From: DATLXU01 sp035575515
GTDB taxonomy: Bacteria; Acidobacteriota; Blastocatellia; UBA7656
Length of the DNA stretch: 53,982 nt
Assembly (NCBI GenBank): GCA_035575515.1
Contig: DATLXU010000039.1
Span: 1 to 53,982, forward strand
Direction: 5' to 3'
In this document: in pieces, positions 44,596 to 53,517 of the stretch
How positions within the stretch are numbered: the first letter of the stretch is position 1
Layout: every line of letters begins with the position of its first letter
The notes under the pieces: model-generated
What the model was told of the DNA's origin: nothing
What the model saw: the letters and a program-made list of their open reading frames with translations, nothing else
Database searches by the model: none
Program-made: the position numbers and the translations under genes

Positions 44596-44781
44596 CAAGA
44601 ATCTGTCAGGCGGATGAAAGATTTTCGATGGCAATCTGAACAATCTTGTGTGAAGGGTTAATCGCGCTGCACCGGTAAGTGCGGAGACATGATTTGGATA
44701 GCTGATGAAGCCTATCAACCCCAAGCAATATGTGAGATTAATGGGCGCGAACAATCAAGCCCGCGCCCATTGGTGAAGCAA

Positions 44782-47700
44782 TTACTGTGGGATCGTGATG
44801 CGCTGGCCGGGATTGACGAACGTCATCCCGCTGTCGCGCATCTGCTTGTTGAGGTTCGGCACCTGTTCATCTATCACTTTGTTCAACTGCTCGATGAACG
44901 CTTTCAACTCGGCTGACAGGTCATCAATCCTTCTCAACTCGTCAGCCGTCGGCGCTGCGGTGTAACCGTCAAGCCCGCCGCCCAATTGACTGATGCGATT
45001 GAACAGCGGTCGCGGCTCATCAGGCAGCGGCGGTCCCGCGCCTCCGCCCCCGTCCGGCGAAGGCACAAGCTGACGCTGAAGCTCGCTGACACGATCAGCC
45101 AGCGCCTTCACTGCCGCGTTGATGTCAGCCGACACGTTCGGAGTTCTCCTCAACGACTCCTGAAGCGCGGTCAGTTGCGTCCTCATGTTTTGAAGCGTGC
45201 GCCGCGCCGCGTCTGCCGATTTTACCATCGCATAAACCTTCATCTGCGACTCAGCGAGCCGCGCGCGGTCAGCTTCATTGATTTGAATGCGCGGGTCTTC
45301 TTCGACCTTAACGCTCTGCGACGCTTCTTTGCCATTGACGGCAATCTTGACGGTGTATTCGCCGGGCGCGACGCGAGGCCCGCGAGCGCCGCCGAAGAAT
45401 CCGCCTCCGCCACCGCCGCCCGGTCCCTGACCTTCTTGAGGTTGGAACGGAGGCGCAATTCTTAAATCCCACACGACGCGATTTATACCTGCCTGGTTCG
45501 GTCCCGTAAGCTCGCGCACGACCTTGCCGCTGCGATCCGTGATTGTAATCCTTACGCCATTGCGCGCCGCGCCTTCTCTTTGACCCGCTGCGCCTTCGCG
45601 CTGAAAGCCCGCGCCGCGCCCCTGTCTGCGCGGCGTCTCGCCTTCTGTCGCGCTCGCTTCCGTTTTCGAGCCTGTCTTCAAGTAATAATTAATCACAGCG
45701 CCGTAAGGCGGATTCTGCGCCATAAACCACTTGTGGCCCGTGTTGCCTTTGCGGTTGTAAAGCCTGAAGTGAGTCGCCGGTTCTATCTCAAAAAGATGAA
45801 CGTCTTCGTTCAGCACCGCGTCGTTCATCTTCTCAAGCGGCGTGATGTCGTCGAGCACCCAGATTGATCGCCCGTGAGTGCCGAGCACTAAAGCGTTATC
45901 GCGGGGGTGTATCTGAATGTCATCAACGCGCACCATTGGGAAATTGCCTTTGATGCGCGTCCAGTGGCCGCCGCGATCAAACGAAACGAACGCGCCGAAC
46001 TCTGTTCCCAAAAAGAGCAGATTCTGATTGCGCGGGTGCTCGCGTATCACGCGGCAGGTCACGCCCGCAGGCAGGTCGCTTTTGATTGATTTCCACGTTT
46101 CGCCGTAATCGCTCGAAACGTAAACGTAAGTGCTGTAATCATCCGAGCGGTGGCCGTCGAATGTCGCATAGACGGTCCCTTCGACAAACCGCGAAGGCAC
46201 GACGCGGCTCACGTAAGTATTTTTCGGCAGGCCCGGTACTTTATCAACAACGTTCTTCCAGGTACGCCCGCCGTCGCGCGAGACTTGAAGATTGCCGTCA
46301 TCCGTCCCGGCATACAGCAAGCCTTCTTTGATGGGCGATTCGGCAAGCGTCACGACCTGCCCGAACGTCTCCTGCCCGTCGTGGCGCGAGAGCATGTTCT
46401 TATCAGGCAGCACGCCCATGATCGGTAGCTTGTCGCGGTCTTGATTCTTTGTGAGATCGTCGCTGCGCGTCCACGTATCGCCGCGGTCTGTTGATTTGAA
46501 GACGCGGTTGCCGCCGAAGTAAATCGTGCGGTTGTTGAAAGCCGAAATCAGCAGCGGCGAGTTCCAATCGAAGCGATACTCAGGCTCGCCCTTAGGCGCT
46601 TGCGGTTTGATCGAGCGGCTCTCGCCGGTCTTCAATTCCAATCTTCGCATGTTGCCGTTCTGCGATTCGGCGTAGATGACGCTTGGATCGCTCGTGTCAA
46701 CGACGGCGTAAAAGCCATCGCCTCCGCCGATGCGGAACCAGTCGTCGTTGGTTATGCCTTCCTGGTTGAGCGTGCCGCTCGGTCCGGCCCAGCTCCCGTT
46801 GTCCTGAAGTCCGCCATAGACCCAGAACGGTTTTTGATTGTCGAGCGAGATTTCATAAAACTGGCCGAGCGGAACCGTGTTGACGTAATCCCAAGTGCGC
46901 CCTCGATCCCACGAGATGTGAATGCCTCCGTCCGAGCCTGCAAGCATGTGATTAGAGTTCGCCGGATCAATCCACAGCCCGTGATAGTCGCCGTGAATTC
47001 GCGTGACGACGTTCGTCACGAAAGTCTTGCCGCCGTCTTCCGACACGAGCATCGGCGCGCCGCACATCCATATTCGCTGGTCGTTGTTCGGGTCAATGCG
47101 AATCTGGCTGTAATACATCGGGCGATGATTCGTGTCGCTCATCTTGCGCCACGTCTCGCCGCGATCTTCCGAGCGAAAGACTCCGCCTTCGGCGCTCTCG
47201 ATGAGCGCATAGACGATGTTCGGGTTGCTGCGATAGATGTCTAGCCCGATTCTTCCAATCGGCGGTTTTGCAGGCAGCCCGTTCGTGAGCTTCTTCCACG
47301 TCGCGCCTCCGTCAATAGTTTTATAGATGCCGCTTCCCGGCCCGCCGCCGTTGAAGCCCCATGGCGTGCGGCGTCGCTGATACGCTGCGGCATACAATGT
47401 CATTGGACTCTGCGGGTCCATCGCCAGATCAATCACGCCCGTGTCTTCGTTGATGGCGAGAGAGTGAGTCCAAGTCTTTCCGCCGTCAGTTGTTTTGAAC
47501 ACGCCGCGCTCTTTGTTCGGCCCCCACAGGTGACCTACCGCAGCGACGTAAACGATGTTCGCATCGTGCGGGTCAATCACAACGCGGCCAATGTGCTTCG
47601 TGTCGCGCAGGCCGCAGTTCAGCCAAGTCTTTCCGCCGTCGAGCGACCGATAGACGCCGTCGCCCCAGGATGAGCTTTGGCGATTATTAGGCTCGCCCGT

Positions 47701-48066
47701 GCCGACCCAGATGATGTTCGGATCATTTGGCGCGACGGCTATGTCGCCAATCGAGTGCGTCCCCTGATCATCGAAGATGGGGTCGAACGTCGTGCCATTG
47801 TTTGTGGTCTTCCACACGCCGCCTGTCGCTGCGCCGACGTAAAAGGTCGCGGTGTTGTTTTCGACGACGGCGAAGTCGTCAATGCGACCGCCCATGATTG
47901 CCGGGCCGATTGACCGCAGTTGAACATTCTTGAGCGCCACATCCTCCATGCGGCCATTGCTCTCCTGCGCCGATACGACTCCGCTAGACGTGAGAGCCGT
48001 GATCAGGATAAAGAGCAACAACCGCGCGACGCTGTTGCGTGCATCTATTCTCGTCACAGTTTTCAT
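44782..48066 (-). CDS. Large secreted BNR/sortilin-like propeller protein, paralogue 2
   Basis: 1094 residues with a signal peptide (1-33). The N-terminal two-thirds hold Asp-box repeats (SLDGGKTWLN, TTDGGKTWTH, TIDGGATWKK, SEDRGETWRK and others), in the same order as the paralogue at 29957. A linker rich in glycine and arginine (about 830-890) leads to a beta-sandwich (VAPGEYTVKIAVNGKEASQS) and a helical tail that can form a coiled coil. GAGGA lies 5 bases before the ATG. It is probably surface or periplasmic. Function is unknown. Confidence 0.87.
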   Translation of the reverse strand: MKTVTRIDARNSVARLLLFILITALTSSGVVSAQESNGRMEDVALKNVQLRSIGPAIMGGRIDDFAVVENNTATFYVGAATGGVWKTTNNGTTFDPIFDDQGTHSIGDIAVAPNDPNIIWVGTGEPNNRQSSSWGDGVYRSLDGGKTWLNCGLRDTKHIGRVVIDPHDANIVYVAAVGHLWGPNKERGVFKTTDGGKTWTHSLAINEDTGVIDLAMDPQSPMTLYAAAYQRRRTPWGFNGGGPGSGIYKTIDGGATWKKLTNGLPAKPPIGRIGLDIYRSNPNIVYALIESAEGGVFRSEDRGETWRKMSDTNHRPMYYSQIRIDPNNDQRIWMCGAPMLVSEDGGKTFVTNVVTRIHGDYHGLWIDPANSNHMLAGSDGGIHISWDRGRTWDYVNTVPLGQFYEISLDNQKPFWVYGGLQDNGSWAGPSGTLNQEGITNDDWFRIGGGDGFYAVVDTSDPSVIYAESQNGNMRRLELKTGESRSIKPQAPKGEPEYRFDWNSPLLISAFNNRTIYFGGNRVFKSTDRGDTWTRSDDLTKNQDRDKLPIMGVLPDKNMLSRHDGQETFGQVVTLAESPIKEGLLYAGTDDGNLQVSRDGGRTWKNVVDKVPGLPKNTYVSRVVPSRFVEGTVYATFDGHRSDDYSTYVYVSSDYGETWKSIKSDLPAGVTCRVIREHPRNQNLLFLGTEFGAFVSFDRGGHWTRIKGNFPMVRVDDIQIHPRDNALVLGTHGRSIWVLDDITPLEKMNDAVLNEDVHLFEIEPATHFRLYNRKGNTGHKWFMAQNPPYGAVINYYLKTGSKTEASATEGETPRRQGRGAGFQREGAAGQREGAARNGVRITITDRSGKVVRELTGPNQAGINRVVWDLRIAPPFQPQEGQGPGGGGGGGFFGGARGPRVAPGEYTVKIAVNGKEASQSVKVEEDPRIQINEADRARLAESQMKVYAMVKSADAARRTLQNMRTQLTALQESLRRTPNVSADINAAVKALADRVSELQRQLVPSPDGGGGAGPPLPDEPRPLFNRISQLGGGLDGYTAAPTADELRRIDDLSAELKAFIEQLNKVIDEQVPNLNKQMRDSGMTFVNPGQRITIPQ

Positions 48067-48250
48067 GATGTCCTCATAAGGTTATTTCCACTGGTTTGTA
48101 AGGTAAGAAAATGCGCCTTTAGCGCGGGCCAAGTTATCACTGCGGTGTTTGCGAGTCAAGCGGCGGCGCGACAGCTTCAGCGTCTATCCACTCTCCGGGT
48201 CACGGTCAACAACTGCACAAGGCAACAACAGACGAAAATAGCTGACCTGT

Positions 48251-49717
48251 CTATTTGTAGTTCACATAAACGACCTTCGTTTCGGTGTAGAAGCTCAAAA
48301 CCTCATCGCCGACTTCGCGCCCGCCGTAGCCCGACTCTTTTATCCCGCCAAAAGGGGCGTGCGAATATCCGCCAACTCCGGGACGATTGACGTGAACGAT
48401 TCCGGCTTCGGCGCGCTCGGCGAACCGGAAGACGCGCCCGACGTCTCGCGTGAAGACCGAGGCCGTGAGTCCATAACGAACAGAGTTGGCTATACGAATC
48501 GCTTCTTCGATGTCGCGCGCTCGAATGACTGAAAGCACGGGACCGAAAATCTCTTCGCGCGCAATCTCCATTTCTGGATTTGCTTCGAGCACCGTTGGCC
48601 GGAAGAAATAGCCGCGCTCCATTCCGCTCTCTCTAATCACATCGCCGCCTGCGCAGAAGCGCGCGCGCTCAGCGCGGCCCGATTCAACGTAGCGCGCAAC
48701 GCCGTTCAATGCTCGCTCGTCAACAAGCGGCCCCATCTCAACGCCCGCTGACGTGCCCGGCCCGACTTTGATGGAAGATGCCAGCTCGACTACTCGATTC
48801 AGGAATTCGTCATAAATCTTCCCAATCACAATCGCGCGGCTCGTTGCTGTGCATCGCTGGCCAGTCGAGCCGAACGCGCCAGCCATAACGCCGTTCACAG
48901 CCTGTTCAATATCAGCGTCTTCGAGGACTATCTGCGGGTTCTTGCCGCCAAGCTCAAGCTGCAACTTCAGTAATCTCTCGCTCGCCGCGCGTGCGATTAT
49001 CTTTCCGACTTTGGTCGAGCCTGTGAAGGACACGCCGCGCACCTGTGCATTTGAAATCAACTCTACGCCCGGCTCCGCATCGCCGTGAACGACGTTGACC
49101 ACGCCCGCAGGCAGCCCTACTTCTTCAAGCCCCCGCACGAGCATAGTCGCCGTCATTGGCGTGAGCGGCGACGGCTTCAGCACGCAGGTGTTTCCTGCGA
49201 CGAGCGCGGGCGCGAGTTTCCACACAGGAATCGCAACGGGAAAATTCCATGGCGAAATTAGCCCGACAACGCCGAGCGGCTGGCGAGTCGAATAACAAAA
49301 TACATCCTCTTCTTCCGCAGGATACACGCGGCCTTCGAGTCTGCGGCCAAGCCCGGCGGTGTATTCGAGAATGTCCGTTGAGCGCTTCACTTCACCGACC
49401 GATTCGGCGAGAATTTTTCCTTCTTCGCGCGTGAGCAGGTTGGCGAGCGCGTCTTTGCGCGCGTCAATCCACGCGAGCCAGTCAAAAAGCAGGCGGCCAC
49501 GCTTGGGCGCAGGCCATTCGCGCCACGACTCAAACGCGCGGGCTGCTGCTTCTATAGCGCGGCGAGCGTCCTCGCGCGATGAATCGGGCGCGCGACCCAC
49601 GAGCACTGTTTTGTCCGCAGGGTCGTATCGCTCCGTCCATTTATCCGAAGCGGACGGCTCCCATTTGCCGTCAATGAAATTCAAAACCGTTTGTCCAATC
49701 TCAGGGATGCTGTTCAT
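48251..49717 (-). CDS. NAD(P)-dependent aldehyde dehydrogenase
   Basis: 488 residues, full length. It oxidises an aldehyde to a carboxylate. Catalytic residues are Glu255 in ELGGKN and Cys289 in GQRCTA; the cofactor region has FTGSTKVGKII and PWNFP. The sequence pattern resembles alpha-ketoglutaric-semialdehyde (2,5-dioxovalerate) dehydrogenases of the sugar-acid and hydroxyproline pathways, but also other ALDH groups. No pathway partner is adjacent, so the substrate is open. Confidence 0.92.
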   Translation of the reverse strand: MNSIPEIGQTVLNFIDGKWEPSASDKWTERYDPADKTVLVGRAPDSSREDARRAIEAAARAFESWREWPAPKRGRLLFDWLAWIDARKDALANLLTREEGKILAESVGEVKRSTDILEYTAGLGRRLEGRVYPAEEEDVFCYSTRQPLGVVGLISPWNFPVAIPVWKLAPALVAGNTCVLKPSPLTPMTATMLVRGLEEVGLPAGVVNVVHGDAEPGVELISNAQVRGVSFTGSTKVGKIIARAASERLLKLQLELGGKNPQIVLEDADIEQAVNGVMAGAFGSTGQRCTATSRAIVIGKIYDEFLNRVVELASSIKVGPGTSAGVEMGPLVDERALNGVARYVESGRAERARFCAGGDVIRESGMERGYFFRPTVLEANPEMEIAREEIFGPVLSVIRARDIEEAIRIANSVRYGLTASVFTRDVGRVFRFAERAEAGIVHVNRPGVGGYSHAPFGGIKESGYGGREVGDEVLSFYTETKVVYVNYK

Positions 49718-49894
49718 ATCATTTCAGTCTCCTCGATAAGAATGCGTGCATTATAAAACGCGGCGACGGCAAGACAAATCGCAGATTGAATTTCAGCGCC
49801 CAGGATAGTATTCTTTCCGTTCCAGTGGAAACCCTCTGGTCAGGGTTCAAGCACACAACCAATTGTTCCAATCCTAAATCTTGAGGAATGAATC

Positions 49895-52501
49895 ATGAAA
49901 CGTTTAACAGCTACACTGCTGTTCATTATTCTCGCAGGTTTGAGCTTCGCGCGCGCTACTTCAGCCAGCGCGCGGGAGCTATCGGCGCAAGAGCCGACGC
50001 CTCCGACGGCTGCCGCCGGGCAGGATCGCCCTTTCCCTCTCAGGGATCAAGCGCCTGAGATCAAGCCTTATGACAAAGTCATCACCAAAGACGCCAAATC
50101 AACTCCGGGCGTCTTCACTGTCCATCGCATCAAGGAGAAAATCTATTACGAGATTCCCAAAAGCGAGCTTGATAAAGAGTTTCTCTGGGTGAGCCAGATT
50201 GCGCGCACGACGCTCGGCGTAGGCTACGGCGGGCAGATGCTCGGCAACCGCGTCGTCAAGTGGGAGCGCCACGGCAATCGCGTGCTGCTGCGCAACGTCG
50301 CTTATGAGATAGTCGCCGATCCCAAATTGCCGATCTCGCTCGCGGTTCAAGCCGCCAACAACGACACGATCATTCAGGCTTTTTACATCGAGGCGCTCGG
50401 CAAAGACGACGCGCCAGTCATTGATGTGACTCGATTGTTTACGAATGAAGTGACAGAGTTCAGCCCGCGCTCGCGGCTTCGCGCGCGTGGCTTCGACCCG
50501 TCTCGCTCGTTCATCGAGCGCGTGGCGTCGTTTCCGCAAAACATCGAGGTCGAGGTCACGCAAACTTTTACATCGCCCCCCGATATGGCTCCGACGCAGA
50601 CCGCGCCTACGCCCAATCCGTTCGGACAAACCGGCATCGCGCCCGGAAGCAGCGCAACCGTCGTGATGCATTACAGCATGGTGAAGCTGCCGGAAAAACC
50701 TATGATGCCGCGCCTGTACGATGATCGCGTCGGATATTTCAGCGCGCGACAGACGGACTTCGGCAAAGACGAGCACCGCGCGCCTCAGCGCAGATACATC
50801 ACCCGCTGGCGACTGGAAAAGAAAGACCCGAACGCGGAGCTTTCAGAACCCGTGAAGCCGATTGTCTATTACGTCGACCCGGCCACGCCCACCAAGTGGG
50901 TTCCTTACGTCAAGCGCGGCATCGAAAAATGGCAGGCGGCGTTTGAGGCCGCAGGGTTCAAGAACGCCATCATCGCAAAGGAAGCGCCGAGCAAGGAAGA
51001 AGACCCCGACTGGAGTCCCGAAGACGCTCGTTACTCGGTCGTCAGATGGCTGCCTTCGACGATTGAAAACGCCGTCGGCCCGCACGTTCACGACCCGCGC
51101 ACGGGCGAGATACTTGAAGCCGACATTCAGTTCTATCACAACGTGATGAACCTTCAGCGCTCGTGGTACTTCCTGCAAGTCGGCGCGCTCGATCCGCGCG
51201 CAAAGAAACTCCCGCTGCCGGACGATCTGATGGGCGAGCTGATTGAATACGTCGTCGCGCACGAGGTCGGCCACACTCTGGGCTTTCAACATAATATGAA
51301 AGCAAGCTCGATGTACCCGGCGGAAAAAGTCCGCGACCGCGAGTGGGTCAAGAAGATGGGCCACACGCCGACCTTGATGGATTATTCGCGCTTCAATTAT
51401 GTCGCGCAGCCCGAAGACAAGATTGATCTGCCGGATTTGATACCGGGCATCGGCCCGTACGACAAGTGGGCGACGATGTGGGGCTACAAGCCCATTCCGG
51501 GCGCGAAGACCCCCGAAGACGAGAAGAAGACGCTCGATGAGTGGGCGCGCGAGCAGGACAAGACTCCGTGGCTGAGGTTTTCAACATCGGATGCGCGCGG
51601 CAGTGATCCGGGCGAGAACACCGAAGCCGTTGGCGATGCCGATGCGATTTCATCAACCGCGCTCGGCATTAAAAATCTCAAGCGCGTGTCGGATATGCTG
51701 CTTGAAGCGACGACGCAGCCGGGTGAGCCTTACAACGACCTCGAAGAATTGTACAGCCGCATGCTCGGCCAGTGGGCGACAGAGCTTGGTCACGTTGCCG
51801 CGATAGTCGGCGGGTTCAACTCGCAGGAGAAATACGGAAGCCAGCAGGGCGTTCGCTTCACGCCTGTTCCGCGCGACCGCCAGGCCGCAGCCGTTCGCTT
51901 CCTGAACGAGAATGCGTTTGCGACTCCCGCGTGGGCGCTAAAGCCCGAGATACTTCGTCGCATCGAACCCGTAGGCGCGCTCGATAGAATCAAGCTTGCT
52001 CAAACTCGCGTGCTTAATTCTTTGCTCAACCCGGCTCGCTTCTCGCGACTCGTCGAGCAGGAAGCGATGGACGGAGCGGTGGCTTATAAACCGGCTGAGT
52101 TCCTTGCGGATGTCCGGCATGGGATATGGCAGGAATTAGCCGCGCCGCAGGTGAAGATTGACGCGTACCGCCGCAACCTTCAGCGCGCGTATCTCGATAA
52201 TCTTGCCGACAAGCTGAACGGGCGCACACCCGCGACCGATGACCTGCGAGGGTTTGCGCGAGCGGAACTCAAAACTTTGAGCGGAGAGATTCAGCGCGCT
52301 ATTGTGAAAGCGACAGATCCGGCTACCCGCGCGCACCTTGAGGACGCGCGCGATCAAATCGCGAAGGCGCTCGATCCGAAATTCCTGCCGCCGCAGCCCG
52401 CGACGCCTGCAGGCTTTCCGTTCGGGCGCGGCGTTGATGATGCGGACACACAACAACTGACCTGCTGGCCCGATTACGCTATCAGACCGCAGCGCCAGTG
52501 A
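49895..52501 (+). CDS. Secreted zinc metalloprotease (DUF5117/DUF4953 type)
   Basis: 868 residues with a signal peptide (1-22). The N-terminal part matches DUF5117 (FLWVSQIARTTLGVGYGG, ERHGNRVLLRN) and the centre is a metzincin-like domain with HEVGHTLGFQH (His456, Glu457, His460, His466), followed by the MDYSRFNYVAQPED Met-turn and the DUF4953 C-terminal region. It is a periplasmic or extracellular protease of a family frequent in Acidobacteria and Bacteroidetes. GAGGA lies 8 bases before the ATG, and a strong terminator follows the stop. Confidence 0.92.
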   Translation: MKRLTATLLFIILAGLSFARATSASARELSAQEPTPPTAAAGQDRPFPLRDQAPEIKPYDKVITKDAKSTPGVFTVHRIKEKIYYEIPKSELDKEFLWVSQIARTTLGVGYGGQMLGNRVVKWERHGNRVLLRNVAYEIVADPKLPISLAVQAANNDTIIQAFYIEALGKDDAPVIDVTRLFTNEVTEFSPRSRLRARGFDPSRSFIERVASFPQNIEVEVTQTFTSPPDMAPTQTAPTPNPFGQTGIAPGSSATVVMHYSMVKLPEKPMMPRLYDDRVGYFSARQTDFGKDEHRAPQRRYITRWRLEKKDPNAELSEPVKPIVYYVDPATPTKWVPYVKRGIEKWQAAFEAAGFKNAIIAKEAPSKEEDPDWSPEDARYSVVRWLPSTIENAVGPHVHDPRTGEILEADIQFYHNVMNLQRSWYFLQVGALDPRAKKLPLPDDLMGELIEYVVAHEVGHTLGFQHNMKASSMYPAEKVRDREWVKKMGHTPTLMDYSRFNYVAQPEDKIDLPDLIPGIGPYDKWATMWGYKPIPGAKTPEDEKKTLDEWAREQDKTPWLRFSTSDARGSDPGENTEAVGDADAISSTALGIKNLKRVSDMLLEATTQPGEPYNDLEELYSRMLGQWATELGHVAAIVGGFNSQEKYGSQQGVRFTPVPRDRQAAAVRFLNENAFATPAWALKPEILRRIEPVGALDRIKLAQTRVLNSLLNPARFSRLVEQEAMDGAVAYKPAEFLADVRHGIWQELAAPQVKIDAYRRNLQRAYLDNLADKLNGRTPATDDLRGFARAELKTLSGEIQRAIVKATDPATRAHLEDARDQIAKALDPKFLPPQPATPAGFPFGRGVDDADTQQLTCWPDYAIRPQRQ

Positions 52502-52531
52502 AGCTTGCCAATAAGAGGCAATCTACAAATA

Positions 52532-52576
52532 TGGTTGGCCGAATCACTCAGATGTTTCGGCCAGCCATTTTTATTG
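52532..52576 (+). terminator. Intrinsic terminator of the DUF5117 gene
   Basis: ATGGTTGGCCGA (52532-52543) pairs with TCGGCCAGCCAT (52558-52569), one G-U pair, followed by TTTTATT. It also overlaps the 3' region of the convergent small gene. Confidence 0.85.
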
Positions 52577-52579
52577 AGT

Positions 52580-53035
52580 CTACTCTTCCGGCCCGGTCAC
52601 ATTAACCACAGCGTTAGTAGATTGGCCTGAGCATGAGCCAGCGGATATTTCTACGGTGAAGTCAACAGTGTTGTGCGGTCCTTTGTTGACGGGATTTTCA
52701 TTTGTGAGCATCGCGGCGAGGCCGCCTTTCTTGGCGACCACAGACATTGTGTAGGTCTCATCAGGATTTTCCGTGATCATCCCCACGACACCTTTTGTGA
52801 TTCCCTAACTGTAAACATACATCGCCCCGTTGCAAACGCCATGATAGGGATTGGTCGAATCGGCTTCGCACCAAATCCAGAAGCCGACTGGCCCGAACTC
52901 CGGGCAAACGCCGACGCCGCTGAATACGACCTGTTCGGAGTGGTGGGAACTTTGCGCATTGGTTCGCGGCGCGCCGCATAAAACTACTGCTGCTATGGCC
53001 GGGAACAGAAATCCTGCTACGACAGTTCGCGACAT
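52580..53035 (-). pseudogene. Small secreted cysteine-containing protein, broken by in-frame UAG
   Basis: One frame of 151 codons plus stop, starting at ATG 53035 with a perfect AAGGAGG 6 bases upstream. A signal peptide (1-27) is followed by GVCPEFGPVGFWIWCEADS and HGVCNGAMYVYS. A UAG at 52805-52807 then interrupts; the frame goes on with GITKGVVGMITENPDETYT, two more strands and VNVTGPEE. Both halves look under selection, so this is probably a recent nonsense change (for example TTG to TAG) or a sequence error. Family function unknown. Confidence 0.7.
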
Positions 53036-53517
53036 ATTCTACCTCCTTGAAGCTTTTGTCAGAAGAAAGTGGTTTTACAACTTCTTAACAACGTCGAAGT
53101 GCGCAAGCGTCCAGAACTTGCATTTTGTTTGTGTAAGACTTGAACTAACCATCAAAGCGCCGCGCGATAACGCGCCTGTGAAGTGGAAGGCGATGGTGAG
53201 GCATCATTCGCGCGGCCTCAATGCATGTCATTTAATGTGGATTCAACTCGTAGCCTGTGCGAGGACTCTTTTAAGCTCATTCAGCTTACTCGCGCGCGCT
53301 TTCCGTGTCAAACGCCGAGCGATGTAATTATTGACAAAGCACGACCTGCATATTAGACTGGCCGCGTAGTAATCAAGGATGAACGATGAAGCGTGAATAA
53401 GAATTCCCGAATCTCAAATTCGAGATTTGAATTTTTTTTCGTTCCTCATCCTTCATCCCTCATTCCAGCCCCCGCGGTAGTTGTCTTACTAATCGAGCCA
53501 CCTATAGCGGGAGTCTA
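53036..53517. other. Intergenic stretch before the transglycosylase
   Basis: About 300 bases (53036-53330) hold nothing recognised. TTGACA at 53331-53336, 17 bases later TAGACT (53354-53359), is a candidate promoter for the downstream gene. Confidence 0.4.
53376..53467. repeat. Heptamer element (GGATGAA unit) with inner hairpin
   Basis: GGATGAA-like units at 53376-53397 face their reverse complements at 53441-53467. Between them AATCTCAAATTCGAGATT forms a hairpin followed by eight T. It lies about 50 bases before the transglycosylase ATG and could stop or attenuate the transcript from the upstream promoter. Confidence 0.7.

Noticed and set aside
46600..47244. 214-codon plus-strand frame opposite the BNR gene
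   Set aside because: Mirror frame of a GC-rich gene with strong Asp-box repeats; no homology-like motifs or ribosome site.
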